A DNA stretch of 64,000 nucleotides from Rhynchospora pubera (lineage: Eukaryota; Streptophyta; Magnoliopsida; Poales; Cyperaceae), in contig CM051459.1 in assembly GCA_028095005.1 (NCBI GenBank), positions 44,460,257 to 44,524,256 of the forward strand. The letters run 5' to 3'. The notes beneath the pieces were generated by a model. It made no database searches. It saw nothing but the letters and a program-made list of their open reading frames with translations, and was not told the DNA's origin. Of the stretch, positions 59,713-64,000 are shown piece by piece. The translations under genes and the position numbers were made by a program. The first letter of the stretch is position 1, and each line of letters opens with the position of its first letter.

Positions 59713-61205
59713 TGGGAAAAAATAACTATATGGGTGATAAATTTGAGGTTGCATGTGGCTTGATTAGTTCTATTGCATGATCAAAATGATTAAATCGAGT
59801 TCTCGATAAAATTAGGGTTCATCATGAAACCGAGATTGAGGAAATTTTTTTTTTGGTTGAATTATGTGGAATGGATAATGTAAACAGCTCTTTAATCATA
59901 GAAGACGCAAGAAAAAAATGAATTATGGTTGTGGCTTACTGTATTGGGTTTCCATAAGTCTTGATGACCTTAATTTTTTTTTTCTTAATTTGTTTAAATA
60001 GCCCATTGAAGTTCCATGAGGCTAATTAAGTTTTGTCTGTTCGTACCAGTGGCGTAGCATGCTTTGTTGAATGTTAATTCTCTTTACTGGTACATGGAAA
60101 CCTAGAGATAAGACTTGAGTGAAGGTTATTCAAGTTGCATGATATTATGTCAACTTTTATGTATATGTCAAGAGATATAAGTGTTAGATATAAACGTGAT
60201 GATGGGTTAAAAGCTGAAATTTTTATAATGAAGTTTATAAATTTTTGAACATTGTACTTATGAATGCGCAAGTGTAATGAAATTCTTTGTATAATCTGAT
60301 TGCATGGCATGAAATGTAAGTATGTATATTTACTATTTAGTAAATTATTAACAAAACTATTGGTATTATGAGTAACCCACAAGACATGAAGGGCACCGAC
60401 TATGGTCGTGCATGTCTTATTTAATTATTGAAGTTGTGACTTAGGTTGGTCGTGTCTTATTTAATTTTGTTTTCTTACAGGTTGCTTTAAAAATAATTTT
60501 ACTATTTTGTAAGCTTTTTGTGAAAATTAACATCAATTAGGATTATATGTCTTTGGTTTAAATATGATCTGATTGTTGCTAATTTTTATCAAGAAAACAA
60601 AAGAAAAATGCGTCTTCTTTTTAATCGTATTGGTGTTACTGGTAATGAGGATATTTAATGTTAATCTAACATTTTCTTGGTAGAATTCCAAGTTCAGTTC
60701 TATTTTCTTTTTTAAATTTGGTTTTGGATTTTTCTAATTTATTGTGAGTATAATCTGTTTAATCTGGATTGTTCATAATGACAAAATTATATCGAGCAAA
60801 ACATGGTATTCTCTTGCTAAAACGATACGAAAAATCAAAAGGGTGCAACATTTATTGCCCAAAGCACTCATTTAGAAACGATCCACCTAATGATCCCGTC
60901 TCTTTTGCATTCACAAAAAATTATACGGAAATTGCAATCTTCTACCTACACAAAAATTTCAATAAATCTCAAACATAGATAACAAAAAACAATTAGACTC
61001 ATTCGATTCCATCGACATTTCATGTCTGCGCACCTGCTCATTTCCAATTTAATATTTATCAATCAATTAGCATATATAACTTACCAGACCTTCGCAGTGC
61101 ACAATACAGTGAACGAAAAAATGTGAGAACAATACAAATAACAATCGCCATATAACTAAATAAACAAAAAACACACTTAAATCAATAATACAATTACCTT
61201 AGATT
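59713..61205. other. Intergenic, no gene seen
   Basis: AT-rich. Its last part should belong to the Helitron ending at 61241, whose 5' end I could not place. ORFs 60074-60382 and 60769-60978 have no recognisable motif. Confidence 0.35.
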
Positions 61206-61211
61206 AATCAT

Positions 61212-61241
61212 ACATCGCGTGAAGCGCGATGTATTAGCTAG
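61212..61241 (+). mobile_element. Helitron 3' terminus
   Basis: A perfect 8-bp stem ACATCGCG/CGCGATGT with loop TGAAG is followed by ATTAG and CTAG, then T. This is the standard Helitron 3' end. The 5' TC end is not identified, so only the terminus is listed. Confidence 0.7.
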
Positions 61242-61244
61242 TTA

Positions 61245-62055
61245 TTATCATTATCATCATTACTATTTTTTTTTACTTATTTCTTTTGTTACATGATCTT
61301 ACTAGTTATAATTATAGTGAATGATAAAATGATAATGTTTTATTGTTTATTTCATACTCAATCTCAAAGAATTTAATGTATTACATCTATCTAGTATATT
61401 AATCATAACAACAACAAAATAGATATACTGTAGAAGAAATTGGCTAAATAATCAAGACTTTTTCAAGGAAAAGATATGGCAACTGAGAATGAATGAAAGG
61501 CGTAGAATAAATTTTCCTAAAATAAGAAAAATAAAATTCAATTTAGTTTATATTCAAAGAAGATTAAGGCGAATGACGGTTGTTATGTTAATTACGTTTG
61601 GCAGCTATGCTGACTAACTACTCTATAAAAAAAATGAAGACGGGTTGTACTGTTATTCACAGTAACCTTTCCAATGTTTGTTTGAAAATAATCATTCATT
61701 CGTTTTGATTAGGCCAAACAATATTTTCGTTAAAACGAATGAATATAAAATTTTAATTTATAACAATAAATACATGTATTAACAATATGAACAAAAGATT
61801 TCCTTATATTTTGTTTTACATAGTAAGTAATAATCAAAATGGAACAATGAATAAAAACTCACATCTCAATTTTTAAAACTGAACCAAACAAAATCAACCG
61901 AACAGCCGGTTTAGTTAAAATATACTTGATTTAGTTAAAATAAAAGTTGCCGAACGTTTTTTTTATTAAAAAAAAAATCCTGCATTTACACGCTAATTAA
62001 ACAATATTAGTTTATGAAGTTCTTTTTTCTCCTTCCTTCCCTTTCCATCCATTAT
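61245..62055. other. Intergenic; upstream of the cysteine-rich peptide gene
   Basis: AT-rich with no ORF or RNA gene recognised. Confidence 0.35.
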
Positions 62056-62061
62056 TTCCAG

Positions 62062-62068
62062 TATAAAT
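62062..62068 (+). promoter_or_regulatory. TATA box of the cysteine-rich peptide gene
   Basis: TATAAATA lies in a good context about 120 bases before the start codon at 62184, with CT-rich sequence around it. Confidence 0.6.
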
Positions 62069-62183
62069 AAGTTTCTCTAGTACTGCCTCTTACAAATATC
62101 ATTTGTTACGATTGCCGAAAACCCCCAACAAAGGAAAACGAAAAACAGCTTGTCCAAGTTGCTTATTTGCTTCTTATTGCTCC

Positions 62184-63046
62184 ATGGCGAATTCATGCAT
62201 ACTTGTGCCAATCATGCTGGCTTTATTTCTCCTCATGTGGGCCCCAACCTACGAAGGTAAAAACTATGGGAACAGACATACATTCTAGCCTCTTGAAATT
62301 TCCCTTTTGTAATTGTACTTTAAAATTAAATGCGTTCAAACATTAGGTTGAATATTTAATTATTTATTAAAAAATTGAAATATTATCTTTCTAGTAATTG
62401 CAAGGATAATATTGTTTGGTATAAGCTCCAACAATTATTTTTTCTACAAAAAAATTATTAGAAATGTCTCTTAATATAGCATTCGATACCCCAATATTGT
62501 TGCCTCTTAGATGAAATTAATTTCACGATACCTCTTCATGGAGGTCATTTTGTTAGATATGAAACATAATTAGTATAAATTATATATTTTAGCAACCGTG
62601 AATTTAGAATTTAGACGGTTTATACTTATGGATTAGTATACATATTCGCTCAAGCATATAAATAAAATTGAAAGTAATATAAAATCTAATTGGGTCATTT
62701 TGCAACATTTCAATTGCTTAATATTATCTCATTTTATTTCTCAAGGCATAACTAATTGAAATCACTTTTTATATGTTTGCCAACAGGATCCACTATAGAC
62801 TCCAGCTACAAGCCACATCCATCATCAACCATATATATACGTGACACAAAGATCGGAGCATATGGACCGCTTAGTAATCAGCCTAGTCAGCCATTTCAGA
62901 AATGCGCATCATGTAAATGTTGCAATTCAAACAATTGTCAAACGTCTTCTTGTTGCTTTAGAATAAATTGCAATCTTCCGGGAAAACCCTTTGGTACTTG
63001 TGCATTTCAACCCTATACTTGCGGTTGTAGTCAGTGCCAGTCATGA
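62184..63046 (+). CDS. Secreted 12-cysteine peptide, two exons
   Basis: Exons 62184-62256 and 62787-63046 (TGA), GT-AG, 110 residues. Residues 1-24 form a clear signal peptide (ILVPIMLALFLLMW), ending at the intron. The mature part has a polar stretch and then 12 cysteines at 64, 67, 69, 70, 75, 80, 81, 86, 96, 103, 105 and 108, including CKCC, SCCF, CNLPGKPFGTC and CGC. It probably folds through six disulfides in the apoplast. The CNLPGKPFGTCAF motif looks like that of plant-specific secreted proteins of unknown function. The cysteine spacing differs from GASA/snakin, EPF and defensin families. AATAAA signals follow at 63064 and 63109. Function is unknown; a signalling or defence role is only a guess. 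Confidence 0.85.
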
Positions 63047-63099
63047 ATTTTTTTTTTCCTCTAATAAAATGTAATGTGACTGTATGGAGGTGATTATTA

Positions 63100-64000
63100 T
63101 TGTAATATGAATAAAGTTCATGCCTTATCTTTGAATATATGGATGTTTTTTAAAATGAAAATGTTCTTTTTTTTAAATTTATTTAGCAAAACAGGCCTAT
63201 TTATAGTTTCAATGTTTTTCTACTTGGATGAGATTAAAATCCGATAAAGAACACTATTGAAGAGGAATGGAATTTTTCAAACCTCAAAATTTTGAAATAT
63301 TACAAATGAGTCCAAATGGAAAAGTTTGGGATATTACAAAAAGATTTGTGGATTTTTTTCCTTGCACTCAACTTTGGAATTGAATATACATGGACGAAAT
63401 TGTGCGGGATTTATTGCATTCGACATCACGACATCTCATGTGAAAATTCAATATGTTTAACAATTTATTACGAAAGTTCAATATCATTTTAACATATAGA
63501 GTATGCATGAAATTAGGCGTAATTTATGATAAGTTTGCCCATCGATCAAATATGATAGATTCCAAACCGTCTGATTTTTCAAATCAATTAATCAACCGAT
63601 CTATCATCCCTTCATATTTATTTGGGGACTCTTTAAACCATTGAGATGTACAAGATACTTATAATTCGTAATCATTCCTATTTTTCATAAGAAATTCTAA
63701 TTCACAACCATTCGTTAAATCTTCTATTTTATGTAGTCTGTTTTATGATTTCACTACCGTCTTTAAAATCTTTTATTTTCAGAATAAAATCTTTTGTTAT
63801 CACTACTCAATGCTCATGAAAAGCACAAATCCAAGAGCCTTAAACTTGTAGATCTGACATGTATGCATCTTTTTTGTTATTCAATCGATTCGATTTGAGG
63901 CTGGATGTCAATCGATAGATGAAAAGATAATATGTTTTAAGTTTACATCTAAAATAAAAAGAGAATTTATTAAAATAATAATTATTTTTTCTATTTTGGA
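63100..64000. other. Intergenic to window end
   Basis: AT-rich. No gene, RNA or TIR pair recognised. A 63-codon ORF at 63453-63644 has no motif. Confidence 0.35.

Noticed and set aside
1..64000. CRISPR arrays, operons, riboswitches and ribosome-binding sites
   Set aside because: The sequence is plant nuclear DNA; the tandem repeats seen have no regular spacer pattern and the genes are spliced.

Overview
The window is plant nuclear DNA, almost certainly from a eudicot. It is AT-rich and gene-poor, with GT-AG introns, TATA promoters and a dense layer of plant transposons. I cannot name the species. Three protein genes are well supported, all on the + strand: a plastid chorismate mutase (six exons, 24550-27861), an early-nodulin-like/lamin-like phytocyanin (two exons, 35963-37242) and a small secreted peptide with 12 cysteines (two exons, 62184-63046). 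Two more spliced small ORFs (41359-42483 and 58758-59712) are only candidates.

Layout. 1-10.9 kb: degenerate minisatellite, a polypyrimidine tract, a pair of palindromes that are reverse complements of each other, a MITE nested in another MITE, other TIR elements and a minisatellite. 10.94-16.98 kb: a 5.7-kb Helitron inserted 12 bp inside a 323-bp Helitron; the large one carries exons of an alpha/beta-hydrolase gene. 17.5-24 kb: three related MULE-type MITEs and a hAT element, all with target duplications. 24.4-28.3 kb: chorismate mutase and duplicated 3' flank. 28.5-34.1 kb: a large Tourist-like element with an AT-only tandem array, a hAT-like MITE, a MULE-like element, a LINE-like insertion and a Tourist MITE. 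35.9-37.3 kb: phytocyanin. 37.8-40.4 kb: a LINE-like fragment, a Tourist MITE and a 1.6-kb long-TIR MULE. 42.8-51.2 kb: a decayed Ty1/copia element with three LTR copies and a solo LTR nested in gag. 54.5-57.0 kb: a young, pol-less LTR element (minus strand) whose single ORF encodes Gag and protease. 61.2 kb: another Helitron 3' end. 62-63 kb: the cysteine-rich peptide gene.

The genes do not form a pathway. Chorismate mutase commits chorismate to phenylalanine and tyrosine synthesis in the plastid; the other two encode secreted or cell-surface proteins. Most of the structure here is transposon history: nesting, gene capture, LTR recombination and foldback elements. All boundaries were set by eye from terminal repeats and target-site duplications (TSDs); none was checked against a database.
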